From Gammaproteobacteria bacterium (GTDB lineage: Bacteria; Pseudomonadota; Gammaproteobacteria; HTCC5015), in the NCBI GenBank assembly GCA_026004975.1, contig BPKE01000001.1, forward strand, positions 309,788-373,787: a DNA stretch of 64,000 bases, read 5' to 3'. Below, one piece after another: positions 26,866-35,750 of this stretch; the first letter of the stretch is position 1, and each line of letters opens with the position of its first letter. The translations under genes and the position numbers were made by a program. The notes beneath the pieces are model-generated. The model had not been told where the DNA came from and ran no database searches. It saw only the letters and a program-made list of their open reading frames with translations.

Positions 26866-26967
26866 GCTGCTCCCCGTGTGTTGCGGCCAGCTTAGCGGCC
26901 GCCGCCCTCCCCGACCATCGCCCGTTCGGTCGAGGCGGCGCGATCGCGGCGGATCGCCGCCGCGCCC

Positions 26968-26973
26968 AGTATA
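26968..26973 (-). promoter_or_regulatory. possible -10 box for the acetyltransferase operon
   Basis: TATACT on the minus strand, about 100 bp before the ATG at 26865. It lies in a 211-bp divergent intergenic region that otherwise holds only GC hairpins. No good -35 was seen. Confidence 0.3.
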
Positions 26974-27021
26974 ACCCCCTAGTGTGCGCCGCACCATCGC
27001 CCGCCGCGGCGGCGGGCGCGT

Positions 27022-27029
27022 GCTATAAT
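27022..27029 (+). promoter_or_regulatory. extended -10 promoter upstream of the TPR gene
   Basis: GCTATAAT preceded by T forms TGCTATAAT, a perfect extended -10 element, 48 bp before the ATG at 27077. An inverted repeat of cgcccgccg type lies immediately upstream. It is the clearest promoter candidate in the polysaccharide region. Confidence 0.55.
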
Positions 27030-27076
27030 CGGTGACGGCGTTTTGGGCGAAACGCCGCCACAGGGAGACCGCCTCG

Positions 27077-27754
27077 ATGAGGCTGCGATCGATCGGCGCC
27101 GCCGGCGCCGTCCTTCTTTGCTCCACCGTCGCCGCCGCACAAGCTTACCTGGCGCCGCTCAGCAACGGCTACGGGCCCTTCGATTACAGCGATCCGCTGA
27201 TGCGCGCCACCAAGCTCGAAGTGGTGCACAAATACCATTTCGACGAGGGCGTGCGCAGCCTGCAACGCGGCATGAACAGCTCGGTGTGGGCCGATCTGAA
27301 CTACGTACTGCGCGCCTTCCCGAATCACCACGAAGCGCTCGAAGCGATGGCCCGGCTGTTGCGGCTGCGCGACAAACCGATGTCGCGCGCGCTGTACGAC
27401 GCGCGTTACCGCGGCATGCCCCCCGAAGTGGAAAGCCGCGCCTACTTCGAGCACGCCATGCGTTTCGCGCCGCACGACGGCGTGGTGCGCCTGCTGTACG
27501 GCATCGACCTGCACCTGGCCGGCGAGCCCGAGGCCGCGGCGGCGCGCTACCTCGAGGCACGGGAACTGGGCGTGGACAGCGCCGACCTCTGGTACAACCT
27601 CGGCCTGGCGCGCCTGGCGCTGGGCGACGGCGAAGGGGCACTGGCGGCCGCGCGGCGCGCCTACGCGCTGGGACACCCCCTGCCCGGCCTGCGGCGCAAA
27701 CTCGCGCGGGCCGGGCTGTGGCCGGCCGCGACCGCCGGGACCGGCGATGACTGA
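27077..27754 (+). CDS. exported TPR-containing protein
   Basis: 225 residues with signal peptide (LRSIGAAGAVLLCSTVAAAQA). The central part fits tetratricopeptide helices: SVWADLNYVLRAFPNHHEAL, MRFAPHDGVVRLLYGIDLHL, DLWYNLGLARLALGDGEGAL. Likely a periplasmic scaffold or polysaccharide-associated protein. GGGAG precedes ATG 27077. Its stop overlaps the start of the asparagine-synthase-like gene by eight bases, so the two are cotranslated. They sit, on the plus strand, between two minus-strand polysaccharide operons. Confidence 0.8.
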   Translation: MRLRSIGAAGAVLLCSTVAAAQAYLAPLSNGYGPFDYSDPLMRATKLEVVHKYHFDEGVRSLQRGMNSSVWADLNYVLRAFPNHHEALEAMARLLRLRDKPMSRALYDARYRGMPPEVESRAYFEHAMRFAPHDGVVRLLYGIDLHLAGEPEAAAARYLEARELGVDSADLWYNLGLARLALGDGEGALAAARRAYALGHPLPGLRRKLARAGLWPAATAGTGDD

Positions 27755-29564
27755 GCCGGCCGGCTTTCGCGGCCGGCACGGCCCCGGCCAGGCGGCCGAG
27801 CCGCGACCGCCGGACCGGCGCTCGGGACCGGTCGCGCTGTGGCGCGACGGCGCCGTGGCCGCCGCCGGCGACGAGCGCACCCTCTGCCTGCTCGCCGGCC
27901 ATGTCCGCCCGGTGGACGGCCGCCCGGCGGCGGCCTGGCTGCTCGCCCAACCGCGGGCGGCGCGGCCGGCGGCCCTGGCGCGCCTGGACGGCGGCTTCGC
28001 GCTGGCGCTGTACGACGGCGAGTCGCTGTTGCTGGCGGTGGACCGCATGGGCATCGGCCGCCTGTTCTGGCACGCCTGCGGCGACACCGTCAGCTTCGCC
28101 ACCCGCGCGCGGGCGCTGGTCGCGATGCTGGCGCGCAGCCCGGACCTGTCCGAACAGGCGCTGTACGAGTACTTCTATTTCCACGTCGTGCCCGGACCGA
28201 CCACCGTCTACCGGGACGTCGCCCGGCTCGAACCCGGCGGCTGCCTGCAGCTCGACCGCCACGGGTGGCGGGTGGCGCGCTACTGGCGGCCGCGGTTCGC
28301 GCCGCCGAGGCGCGCCGACCGCGGCGCCCTGGCCGCGATGCTGCGCGAACACCTGGCCGAGGCGACCCGCGGCGCCCTGACCGGGGCGCAGCGGCCGGGC
28401 GGTTTTCTGAGCGGCGGCACCGACAGCAGCAGCGTCTGCACCCTGGCGCAGCGCGCCTGGGACGAACCCTTTCCGACGTTTTCGATCGCCTTCGCCGCCG
28501 AGGGCTTCGACGAAAGCGCCTACGCGCGGCTGGTCGCGGACCGCATCGGCAGCGAACATCACCACCACGCCATCACCCCCGCCGACGTGGTCGAGGCGGC
28601 CGAGCGGCTCGCCGTTCGGCACGACCAGCCCTTCGGCAACGCCTCGGCGCTGCCCACTTACCAAGTGGCGAAACTGGCGCGGGCGGCGGGCGTGGACCGC
28701 CTGCTCGCCGGCGACGGCGGCGACGAGTTGTTCGGCGGCAACGCCCGTTACGCCAAGCAGGCGCTGTTCGAGCACTACCAGCGCCTGCCGGCGCCGCTGC
28801 GCGCCCGACTGGACACGCTCGCCGACGCCCTGCCCGCCGGCGCGCCCTGGCCGTTGCGCAAGCTGCGGCGCTACGTCGAGCAGGCCCGCCTGCCGATGCC
28901 GGACCGCATGGAAGGCCACAACCTGCTGCTGCACTTCGGCGCCGCGACGGTGTTCACGCCCGACTTCCTGGCCGCGGTCGATCCGCTCGGCCCCCTGGCC
29001 CGCCTGCGCGCCATGTACCGGGCGGTGGACGCCCGCAACACCCTCGACCGCCAGCTCGGCCTGGACTGGAAGCTGACCCTCGCCGACAACGACCTGGTGA
29101 AAGTCGGCGAGGCCTGCGCCGCCGCCGGCGTGGAGGTGCGTTACCCGATGCTCGCCGCGCCGCTCGTGGAACTCGCCACCCGGCTGCCGCCGCGCTACAA
29201 GCTCGCCGGGCGGCGCCTGCGGCCGTTCTTCAAGTGGGCGCTGCGCGAGGTGCTGCCGCCCGCCGTACGCCGCAAGCGCAAGCACGGCTTCGGCCTGCCG
29301 ATCGGCCGCTGGACGCTCGCCGATCCGGGCCTGCGCGCGCTGGTCGGCGACCACCTGCAGGGGCTGAAACGGCGCGGCATCGTCCAGCCCGCCTTCATCG
29401 ACCGCCTCTTCGAGCACCACTTGCCCGCGCAGCCGGATTACTACGGCGTGATGGTGTGGCTGCTCGCCGCGCTGGAACTCTGGCTCAGGGCGCGGCCGGT
29501 GGACGCCATGCGTTGCGCGCCAGCCGCAGCAGGAACGGCAGCGGCCGCCGGTCCCAGGGCGTGA
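27747..29564 (+). CDS. asparagine-synthase-like protein lacking the N-terminal catalytic Cys
   Basis: 605 residues with a degenerate class-II glutamine amidotransferase half (LARLDGGFALALYDGESLLL) and a complete synthetase half. The PP-loop is GFLSGGTDSSSVCTLAQRAW (SGGTDSS at 222-228) and LLAGDGGDELFGGNARY follows. The N-terminus starts MTEPAGFRG, not Met-Cys-Gly, so glutamine hydrolysis should be impossible; it would need free ammonia or another amine donor. It may modify a uronic acid or peptide in the polysaccharide pathway, as inferred from location. The 3' end overlaps the convergent deacetylase gene by 80 bp. Confidence 0.82.
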   Translation: MTEPAGFRGRHGPGQAAEPRPPDRRSGPVALWRDGAVAAAGDERTLCLLAGHVRPVDGRPAAAWLLAQPRAARPAALARLDGGFALALYDGESLLLAVDRMGIGRLFWHACGDTVSFATRARALVAMLARSPDLSEQALYEYFYFHVVPGPTTVYRDVARLEPGGCLQLDRHGWRVARYWRPRFAPPRRADRGALAAMLREHLAEATRGALTGAQRPGGFLSGGTDSSSVCTLAQRAWDEPFPTFSIAFAAEGFDESAYARLVADRIGSEHHHHAITPADVVEAAERLAVRHDQPFGNASALPTYQVAKLARAAGVDRLLAGDGGDELFGGNARYAKQALFEHYQRLPAPLRARLDTLADALPAGAPWPLRKLRRYVEQARLPMPDRMEGHNLLLHFGAATVFTPDFLAAVDPLGPLARLRAMYRAVDARNTLDRQLGLDWKLTLADNDLVKVGEACAAAGVEVRYPMLAAPLVELATRLPPRYKLAGRRLRPFFKWALREVLPPAVRRKRKHGFGLPIGRWTLADPGLRALVGDHLQGLKRRGIVQPAFIDRLFEHHLPAQPDYYGVMVWLLAALELWLRARPVDAMRCAPAAAGTAAAAGPRA

Positions 29565-30456
29565 AACGCGGCAGGGCGAAGGGATCGCTGTCGCGGCCGG
29601 CCGTGCCCCAGGCGGTGCTGAACGCCGCCTCGAAGCCGGCGCCTGCCACCAGGGCGCGCTCGCGCGGGCCCCAGTCGCGGCCCGGACGGCCGTTCGGATA
29701 GGCGAACAGGCGCACCGGCGCGCCGATCAGCGCCTCGAGCTGCGCCTTGGAACCTTCGATCTCGGCGCGCGCGGCGGCGGCATCGAGCGCCGCCAGGATC
29801 GGGTGGCTGACGGTGTGCGCGCCGATGCTCATGCCGGCCGCGTGCAAACGGCGCAGCTCCTCGCGGTTCATCATCAGGCGCGGCGCCGGCGGCGCCGTGC
29901 AGGCCGCCGCCAACGCCGCCACCGCGTCCTCGCGGGCCTGCAGCGGCAGATATTTGAAGCGGCCGATCGCGGCCGCGGCCGCGGCGCGGCGCGAGGCCGC
30001 GTCGCCCAAGGCCCAGCGGCCGAGCCCGGGCAAGGCCAGTTCACCGGGCGGCGCCGCCCGCAGGGCCTCGATCACCCGGTCGTTCCACATCGTCCCGCCG
30101 TCCAGATACCCGCTGGCGACGAAGAAGGCCGCCGGCAGGCCGCGGCGCTGCAGCAGGGGCAGGGCCACGTCGTGGTTGTCGCGGTAACCGTCGTCGAAAC
30201 TCAAGGCCGCGGCCCGCGGCGGCAGGCGCCCCTCCCGCAAGGCGCGCACCGCCTCGGGCAACGGCAACACTTGGAAATGCCGCTGGATCAGGCGCAACTG
30301 CCGGTCGAAGCGGCGCGCGTCGGGCTCGCCCGGGCGCAGCGGATCGGGTTCCGGCAGCACGCGATGGTAGATGAACACCTGCAGCCGGCCGCGCGCACCG
30401 CCCGGCGACAGCCGGTGGAACAGCGGCCGCAGCCAGCGGTGGACGGGCTCAGCCAC
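29485..30456 (-). CDS. polysaccharide deacetylase family protein
   Basis: NodB-type esterase of 323 residues. The motifs are AAALSFDDGYRDNHDVALPLL (DD), MSIGAHTVSHPILAAL (H-x3-H) and RLFAYPNGRPG. Its first residues (VFIYHRVLPEPDPLRPGEPD) resemble exopolysaccharide-associated deacetylases. GTG 30456 overlaps the stop of the O-ligase gene by eight bases. It is the last gene of the long polysaccharide operon and runs 80 bp into the end of the convergent asparagine-synthase-like gene. Confidence 0.88.
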   Translation of the reverse strand: MAEPVHRWLRPLFHRLSPGGARGRLQVFIYHRVLPEPDPLRPGEPDARRFDRQLRLIQRHFQVLPLPEAVRALREGRLPPRAAALSFDDGYRDNHDVALPLLQRRGLPAAFFVASGYLDGGTMWNDRVIEALRAAPPGELALPGLGRWALGDAASRRAAAAAAIGRFKYLPLQAREDAVAALAAACTAPPAPRLMMNREELRRLHAAGMSIGAHTVSHPILAALDAAAARAEIEGSKAQLEALIGAPVRLFAYPNGRPGRDWGPRERALVAGAGFEAAFSTAWGTAGRDSDPFALPRFTPWDRRPLPFLLRLARNAWRPPAAP

Positions 30457-31759
30457 GCCGCCCCCCGGCGACCGGGCTTCGCCCCCAAGGGTTGGGGACC
30501 GCCGCCGTCGCGGCCGGCGGCACCGGGGCCGGGGCGGCGCGCAGCAGGCCCTGCAGGATCACCGCGATGGCGATGAAGTGATAAGGCAGATCCCAATAGG
30601 CCAGGCCGAGGAACGCCCCGCCCACGCCGTAGCCGACCAGGCTGACCTGCATCATCGCCGCCAGGTGCCGCGCCCACTCCCAACCCGGCCGCGCCGCGGC
30701 GGCGCGCTCGACCCGGCGCAGGCCCAGGAAGGTCACCGCCGCCAGGGCCAGGAACAACAGCAGGCCGACGTAACCCTGCTCGGCGAGCACTTCGAAATAG
30801 ATGCTGTGGGCGTCGTGGAAATCCTTGGGGTCCGGCGCCCAGCGCGCGAACAGCGGCTCGCGGAAGGTGTCGAAACCGCCGCCGGTCACGGGGCGCTCGG
30901 CGGCCAGGTTGATCGCGAACGCCCAGGCGTTCAGCCGCCCCATCGCCGAGCCGTCCTGGCGGTATTCGAGGATGGTGCCCAGGCGCGCCCGGTAGGCCTC
31001 CGGCATCCACAGGAACGCCGCCACCGCCAAGGCCACAAGACCGGCGGCGATCGGCAGGCGGCGGTCGCTCTTCAGGCACAGGGCCGCGCCCATGGCCCCG
31101 AGCGTGAGGAAAGCGCCGCGCGAATAACTGCCGAGCACCGCCACCGCCGTGAGCCCGGCCATGGCGGCGCTCGCCCAGCGCCGCCAGCCGCGGCCGACAC
31201 GGGCGCACCAGACCATCAGGGGCAGACAGATGCACAGCGCGAAGGCGATCTCGTTGTTGCCGGAGATGAACGAATACGGCGGCCCCCAGACGATGTGGCG
31301 GCCGCCGGTGGCCAGCGTGTAAAGCCCGCCCTTGACGCCGTAGAAGCCCAGCGACAGGACGATCACCCAGACCAGGGCGCGCAGGCGCTCGGGGGTGTCG
31401 ATGAGCAGCAGGGTGAACAGGATCATCAACTGGATCTTCATGAAGCGCTGCCATTCGACGGCGCTGTGCGCCGGGTCGATGGCGAGCAGCGTCGCCACGC
31501 TGGTCCAGGCCACGAAGGCGAGCCACAACACCGTCGCCGGCGTCCAGGGAAAACGCTTGGGCCGGCGCGCGAACAGCCAGGCGGCGGCGGTCACCAGCGC
31601 GATCATCTGGTTGAAGGGGAAGGAAAACGCGAACCCCCAGGTGAGCCGGTGGGGGTTCATGTAGCTCAGCCAGGCCCAGGCGTAGACCCCGAGGTGCGCG
31701 CGCAGCAGGATGAAGGGCACCGCGCCGAACAGAACCAGGGCGAGCAGCAGGTCGCGCAC
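30449..31759 (-). CDS. exosortase-A-type O-glycosylation ligase (O-antigen ligase family)
   Basis: 436-residue inner-membrane protein with about 10-12 hydrophobic helices. The N-terminus AWLSYMNPHRLTWGFAFSFP is characteristic of the TIGR03097 ligases that accompany exosortase A. The large Wzy/O-ligase periplasmic loop with GGGFDTFREPLFARWAPD and HSIYFEVLAEQGYVGL is present. It probably polymerises glycan repeat units or transfers them to an acceptor. GTG 31759, one base after the flippase stop. Confidence 0.85.
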   Translation of the reverse strand: MRDLLLALVLFGAVPFILLRAHLGVYAWAWLSYMNPHRLTWGFAFSFPFNQMIALVTAAAWLFARRPKRFPWTPATVLWLAFVAWTSVATLLAIDPAHSAVEWQRFMKIQLMILFTLLLIDTPERLRALVWVIVLSLGFYGVKGGLYTLATGGRHIVWGPPYSFISGNNEIAFALCICLPLMVWCARVGRGWRRWASAAMAGLTAVAVLGSYSRGAFLTLGAMGAALCLKSDRRLPIAAGLVALAVAAFLWMPEAYRARLGTILEYRQDGSAMGRLNAWAFAINLAAERPVTGGGFDTFREPLFARWAPDPKDFHDAHSIYFEVLAEQGYVGLLLFLALAAVTFLGLRRVERAAAARPGWEWARHLAAMMQVSLVGYGVGGAFLGLAYWDLPYHFIAIAVILQGLLRAAPAPVPPAATAAVPNPWGRSPVAGGRRG

Positions 31760-31760
31760 C

Positions 31761-33263
31761 TCAGCGCCCCACCGCCGCCGCCAGGCGGCGCCCCAGCCCG
31801 CCGGCGACGCCGCGCAGCTCTTCCAGCGCCGGGCGGCACAGGGCGTCCGGCCGCCACCAGGCGAACAGCGCCATCACGCCGCCGTAGACCAACGCGCCGA
31901 GCGCCACAGCGCCCAGCAACAGCGGCCAGATGCCACCGCCCAGCAGGGCGCCCCAGTGGCGCCAGGCGCCGACCGCCGCCGCCATCGCCGCCGCCGCGGC
32001 GCAGGCCGGCCACAAGGATTGCAGGTAGTTCCGCCAGGGCAGATCGATGCGCCGGCCGAGCAACCAGACGAGCAGCGCGGCATAGACCAGGGCGGCGCCG
32101 GAGACGCCGGCGGCCACCCCGACCAGGCCGGCGTCCAGCCACGCCGCGGCCGCCACCGCCGCCGCCACCAGGGCGATGTGCAACAGCTGGCGGCGGATCT
32201 CCGAACCCAGCAAACCCAGGGCGTTGATCAGCGCCACCGCCGGCGCTTCCAGCGCGTAGCACACGCCGCCCAGGCACAGCCACTGCAGGGGCGCGGCCGC
32301 CGGCGCCCATTTCTCGCCGTACAGCGCCGGCACCAGCAGCGGCGCGACCAGGGCCAGGCCGACCAGCGCGGGCACGGCGAGCACCGCCATCAGGCAATTG
32401 GCTTTGAGGAAGGCCGCGCGCAGGCGCGCCGGCGGCGCCGCCTGCAGGCCCGCGAAGGCCGGGTAGAGCACCAGTTCCAGCGACTTGGCCAGCCGGTCCA
32501 CCGGCAGGGTCATCAGGTGATGGGCCCGCGAATACAGGCCGAGCGCCGCGACCCCCTGGGTCCAGCCCACCAGCAGATAGGCCAGGTTCTTGGACACGTC
32601 GTCCAGGGTTTCCTTGGCGGCGAACCGCCAGGCGCTCGCGAACAAGGCCGGCGCCGGCGCGAGCCGCGGCCGCGGCGGCGCACCGCCGCAGCGCCACAAC
32701 ACCGCCGTGGCCGCGCCGCGCCCGGCGATCCGCCCGGTGACCAGCGCCCACACCCCCCAGCCGGCGAGCGCGCCGGCCACCGCGGTCAGGCCGAAGGCGA
32801 GCACCTCGACGACGCCGGCGGCGGCGATGGCCGAGAAATCCAGCCGCCGCTGCAGGCGCACCTGCGCCGGGCCCTGCAGCGGCAGCCACAAGAGGTTCAG
32901 GGCGAGCACCGCCAGCACCCCGGCCAGCGCCGCCTGCCCGAGCGCGCCCGCCAGCCCCGGGGCGAGGGCCCACAGCAGCACACAGGCGCCCAGCGCGGCC
33001 AGCGCCTGCCAGACCAGCGCCACGCCCAGCGTGGCCTCGTCCAGCTCCGGCCGGCGCACCAGGGCGCGCACCCAGGCCGCGGCGGCGAGCGTGCTGCCGA
33101 CCTCGAGGAACAGCAGGCAGGCGGCGATCAGGCCGAAATCGGCCGGTTCGAGCAGGCGCGCGAGCGCGATGCCGAACCCGAAGGACACCAGTTGCTGGCC
33201 GCCCCGCCCGGCCAGCGTCCAGGCGAAGCCGCGCTTGACCCGATCCCCGAGCTCAGCGACCAC
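31761..33263 (-). CDS. polysaccharide flippase (Wzx/MATE-like)
   Basis: About 500 residues with 12-14 transmembrane helices. The start GFAWTLAGRGGQQLVSFGFG and FGLIAACLLFLEVGST fit the polysaccharide-transport (PST) family that flips lipid-linked repeat units across the inner membrane. The start overlaps the upstream glycosyltransferase stop by 11 bases. It works with the O-ligase/polymerase, chain-length and export proteins of the same operon. Confidence 0.9.
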   Translation of the reverse strand: MVAELGDRVKRGFAWTLAGRGGQQLVSFGFGIALARLLEPADFGLIAACLLFLEVGSTLAAAAWVRALVRRPELDEATLGVALVWQALAALGACVLLWALAPGLAGALGQAALAGVLAVLALNLLWLPLQGPAQVRLQRRLDFSAIAAAGVVEVLAFGLTAVAGALAGWGVWALVTGRIAGRGAATAVLWRCGGAPPRPRLAPAPALFASAWRFAAKETLDDVSKNLAYLLVGWTQGVAALGLYSRAHHLMTLPVDRLAKSLELVLYPAFAGLQAAPPARLRAAFLKANCLMAVLAVPALVGLALVAPLLVPALYGEKWAPAAAPLQWLCLGGVCYALEAPAVALINALGLLGSEIRRQLLHIALVAAAVAAAAWLDAGLVGVAAGVSGAALVYAALLVWLLGRRIDLPWRNYLQSLWPACAAAAAMAAAVGAWRHWGALLGGGIWPLLLGAVALGALVYGGVMALFAWWRPDALCRPALEELRGVAGGLGRRLAAAVGR

Positions 33264-34425
33264 CGCCGCCCTCCGCGACGGCGACGCCGGCGCCGAGCTC
33301 GTGGAACAACGCCTCGACCCGGCGGGCGTTTTCGGACCAGTACAGGCGGCGGTTTTCGATCGTGGCGCGCGCCGCGCGGCCGAGGCGCGCGCGCAGCACC
33401 GGATCGTCGAGCAGGCGTTCCACCGCGGCGAGCAGGGCCGCGCCGTCGCCGGCCGGGCACAACAGGGCGTTGTCTTCGTGCCGCAGCACCTCGCGCAGAT
33501 TGGCGCGGTCCGGGGCCACCACCGCGCAACCCATGTACAGGTATTCGAACAACTTCAGCGGCGAGGCGTACTCGACCACGTCCGGCTGCAGGGCGATGTC
33601 GAAGGCGGCCAGGTGCCGCGGCAGCGCGTCGCGCTCGACCAGACCGAGAAAGCGGATCCGCGGATCGGCGCCGGCCAGCGCCTGCAGGCGCTCCCGGGCC
33701 GGCCCGTCGCCGATGATCAGCAGGCGCCAGTCGTCGCGCTCGGCCGCGCGCAGGCGCTCGATCAGGCGGTCCAGGCCGTGCCAGTCGCGCATGAACCCCA
33801 CGAAACCGAGCACGGTCGCCCCGTCCACGCCCAGCGCCGCCTTGGCCGCCTGGCGCGCCGGCGCGCCGGAGAAGGCCGCCGGGTCGATGCCGTTGGGCAC
33901 GACGGCGATGCGCTCGGGCGCCACCCCGTCGCGCTCGAGGATGTCGGCCAGCACCCGGGTCACGGGCAGCACGCGGTCGGCGCCGCGCCACACGGCGTTC
34001 TCGGTCCACTTGGCGAAACGGGCGAGCGCGATGCCGTCGTACTCGGCGCGCCGCGCACAGACGGGCGAATTGACCTCCAGGACCAGCGGCAGCCGGCACA
34101 AGCGTTTCACCCACAACCCGCCGAGGGTGTACAGGTTGTAACGCTCGTAGAGCGCGTCGGGGCGGTGGCGGAGGGCGGCGCCGTACAAGCGCAGAAAATC
34201 CCAGAGACCGTAGGCGAACTCGAGCAACTCGTAGAGCGCCGCCGGCACGCGCCGCTTCATCCAGGCGACCCAACCGGCGTCGGCGCCGAAACGCTCGCGC
34301 GCCACCACCCGCGGCCCGACCAGGATCACCTCGTGGCCGCGCGCCTCGAGCGCACGCACCAGCGCTTCGAGGTGGACGTACTGGCCGTCCTTGGAGCGGA
34401 TGCGGTGATGGTAGAGGATCTTCAT
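33253..34425 (-). CDS. glycosyltransferase family 4
   Basis: GT-B fold glycosyltransferase of 390 residues. The N-terminal half begins MKILYHHRIRSKDGQYVHLE. The C-terminal donor-binding half has VLGFVGFMRDWHGLDRLIE, LIIGDGPARERLQAL and the E-x7-E-type motif in ASPLKLFEYLYMGCAVVAPD. It adds one sugar to the lipid-linked repeat at the cytoplasmic face. Sugar specificity cannot be read. Separated by 8 bp from the dehydrogenase gene upstream. Confidence 0.9.
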   Translation of the reverse strand: MKILYHHRIRSKDGQYVHLEALVRALEARGHEVILVGPRVVARERFGADAGWVAWMKRRVPAALYELLEFAYGLWDFLRLYGAALRHRPDALYERYNLYTLGGLWVKRLCRLPLVLEVNSPVCARRAEYDGIALARFAKWTENAVWRGADRVLPVTRVLADILERDGVAPERIAVVPNGIDPAAFSGAPARQAAKAALGVDGATVLGFVGFMRDWHGLDRLIERLRAAERDDWRLLIIGDGPARERLQALAGADPRIRFLGLVERDALPRHLAAFDIALQPDVVEYASPLKLFEYLYMGCAVVAPDRANLREVLRHEDNALLCPAGDGAALLAAVERLLDDPVLRARLGRAARATIENRRLYWSENARRVEALFHELGAGVAVAEGGGGR

Positions 34426-34433
34426 CGCCGTTC

Positions 34434-35750
34434 TCACCAGCAGGCGCCGCCGTAGCCCGGCAAGGCGCGCAGCGCCTCGGGCAGACCGACCAGGTCGATG
34501 AGCCGCTGTTCGGGCCGCAGGCGGCGCGCCAGCAGACCGGTCACCGCCGGGTCGCTGCGGCCGACCACCACCACGTCGGCCCGTTCCACGGCGGCGTCCA
34601 GGTCGCCCGTGAGCAGGCGGGCGACGTGGGGAATGTGGGCCTCGATGTAGCGCCGGTTGGCGCCGATCAACCGCGACCACTCGACCTGCGGGTCGTAAAT
34701 GGCCAGGTCCAGCCCCTTGCCGATGCAGCGCTCGGCCAGCTCCACCAGGGGGCTTTCGCGCAGATCGTCGGTGCCTTCCTTGAAACTCAGGCCGATCAGG
34801 GTCACGCGGCCGCGGCCGTTCGCGAGGATGCGGTCGAACACGTGTTCGACGTGGCGGCCGTTGCTCTCCAGCACGCCGGCGAGCATCGGCAGCTCGACGT
34901 CACGCGTCTTGGCCAGGTACAAGAGGGCACGCAGGTCCTTGGGCAGGCAGGATCCGCCGAAAGCGAAACCCGGCCGCAGATAGGCCGGGGAAATGTTCAG
35001 GCTGCGGTCACGGCACAGCAGCGCCATGACGCGCTGCGGGTCGGCGTCCAGCGCCTGGCCCAGCCGGCCGATCTCGTTGGCGAAGGTCACCTTCAGGGCG
35101 TGGAAGGCGTTGCAGGCGTACTTGAGCAACTGGGCGGTGCCCGGATCGGTGCGGATGAACTCGCCCGGCAGGTGACCGAACAACGCTTCGAGCCGGTCGC
35201 TCAGGCGCCGATCCTCGCAGCCCACCACCGTGAACGGCGGGTGGTCGTAATCGTGCACGGCGCTGCCCTCGCGCAAAAACTCGGGCTGGAAGGCGAGCGC
35301 GAAATCGCGCCCGACGCGGCCGCCCGAGGCCGCCTCGAGGGCCGGGGCGACCACCGCCTCCAGCGCCCCCGGCGCCAGGGTGGAGCGGACCACCACGCCG
35401 TGCCACGCCCCCTTGGCGGCGATCGCCGCGCCGATCTCGGCGCACACCCGGCGCACCGCGGCGTCGCTCTGGCTGCCGTTGGCCGCCGCCGGCGTGCCCA
35501 CGCAGACGAAGCTCAATTCGCTGTCGCGCACCGCCGCCCCGGCCTGGTCGGTGACCTCGATGCAACCGGCCTCGCGGCCGGCTCCGATCAGCGCGTCGAG
35601 CCCGGCCTCGACCACCGGCGAACGGCCCTCGCGCAGCGCCGCCAGCTTGTTGGGATCGATGTCCACCCCGGTCACCCGGTGACCGTCGCGGGCCAGGCAG
35701 GCGAGCGACACCGCCCCGACGTAGCCCAGGCCGAATACGGAAAGGTTCAT
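34434..35750 (-). CDS. nucleotide-sugar dehydrogenase (AlgD/UDP-glucose dehydrogenase family)
   Basis: 438 residues. NAD site FGLGYVGAVSLACLARDG. The catalytic Cys is in GFAFGGSCLPKDLRALLY, with LLKYACNAFHALKVTFANEI before it. The N-terminus and the SPVVEAGLDALI stretch are closest to GDP-mannose 6-dehydrogenase (AlgD) among the relatives I can recall, but UDP-sugar specificity is equally possible. It supplies an activated uronic acid to the glycosyltransferases around it. ATG 35750 overlaps the next stop by four bases. Confidence 0.88.
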   Translation of the reverse strand: MNLSVFGLGYVGAVSLACLARDGHRVTGVDIDPNKLAALREGRSPVVEAGLDALIGAGREAGCIEVTDQAGAAVRDSELSFVCVGTPAAANGSQSDAAVRRVCAEIGAAIAAKGAWHGVVVRSTLAPGALEAVVAPALEAASGGRVGRDFALAFQPEFLREGSAVHDYDHPPFTVVGCEDRRLSDRLEALFGHLPGEFIRTDPGTAQLLKYACNAFHALKVTFANEIGRLGQALDADPQRVMALLCRDRSLNISPAYLRPGFAFGGSCLPKDLRALLYLAKTRDVELPMLAGVLESNGRHVEHVFDRILANGRGRVTLIGLSFKEGTDDLRESPLVELAERCIGKGLDLAIYDPQVEWSRLIGANRRYIEAHIPHVARLLTGDLDAAVERADVVVVGRSDPAVTGLLARRLRPEQRLIDLVGLPEALRALPGYGGACW

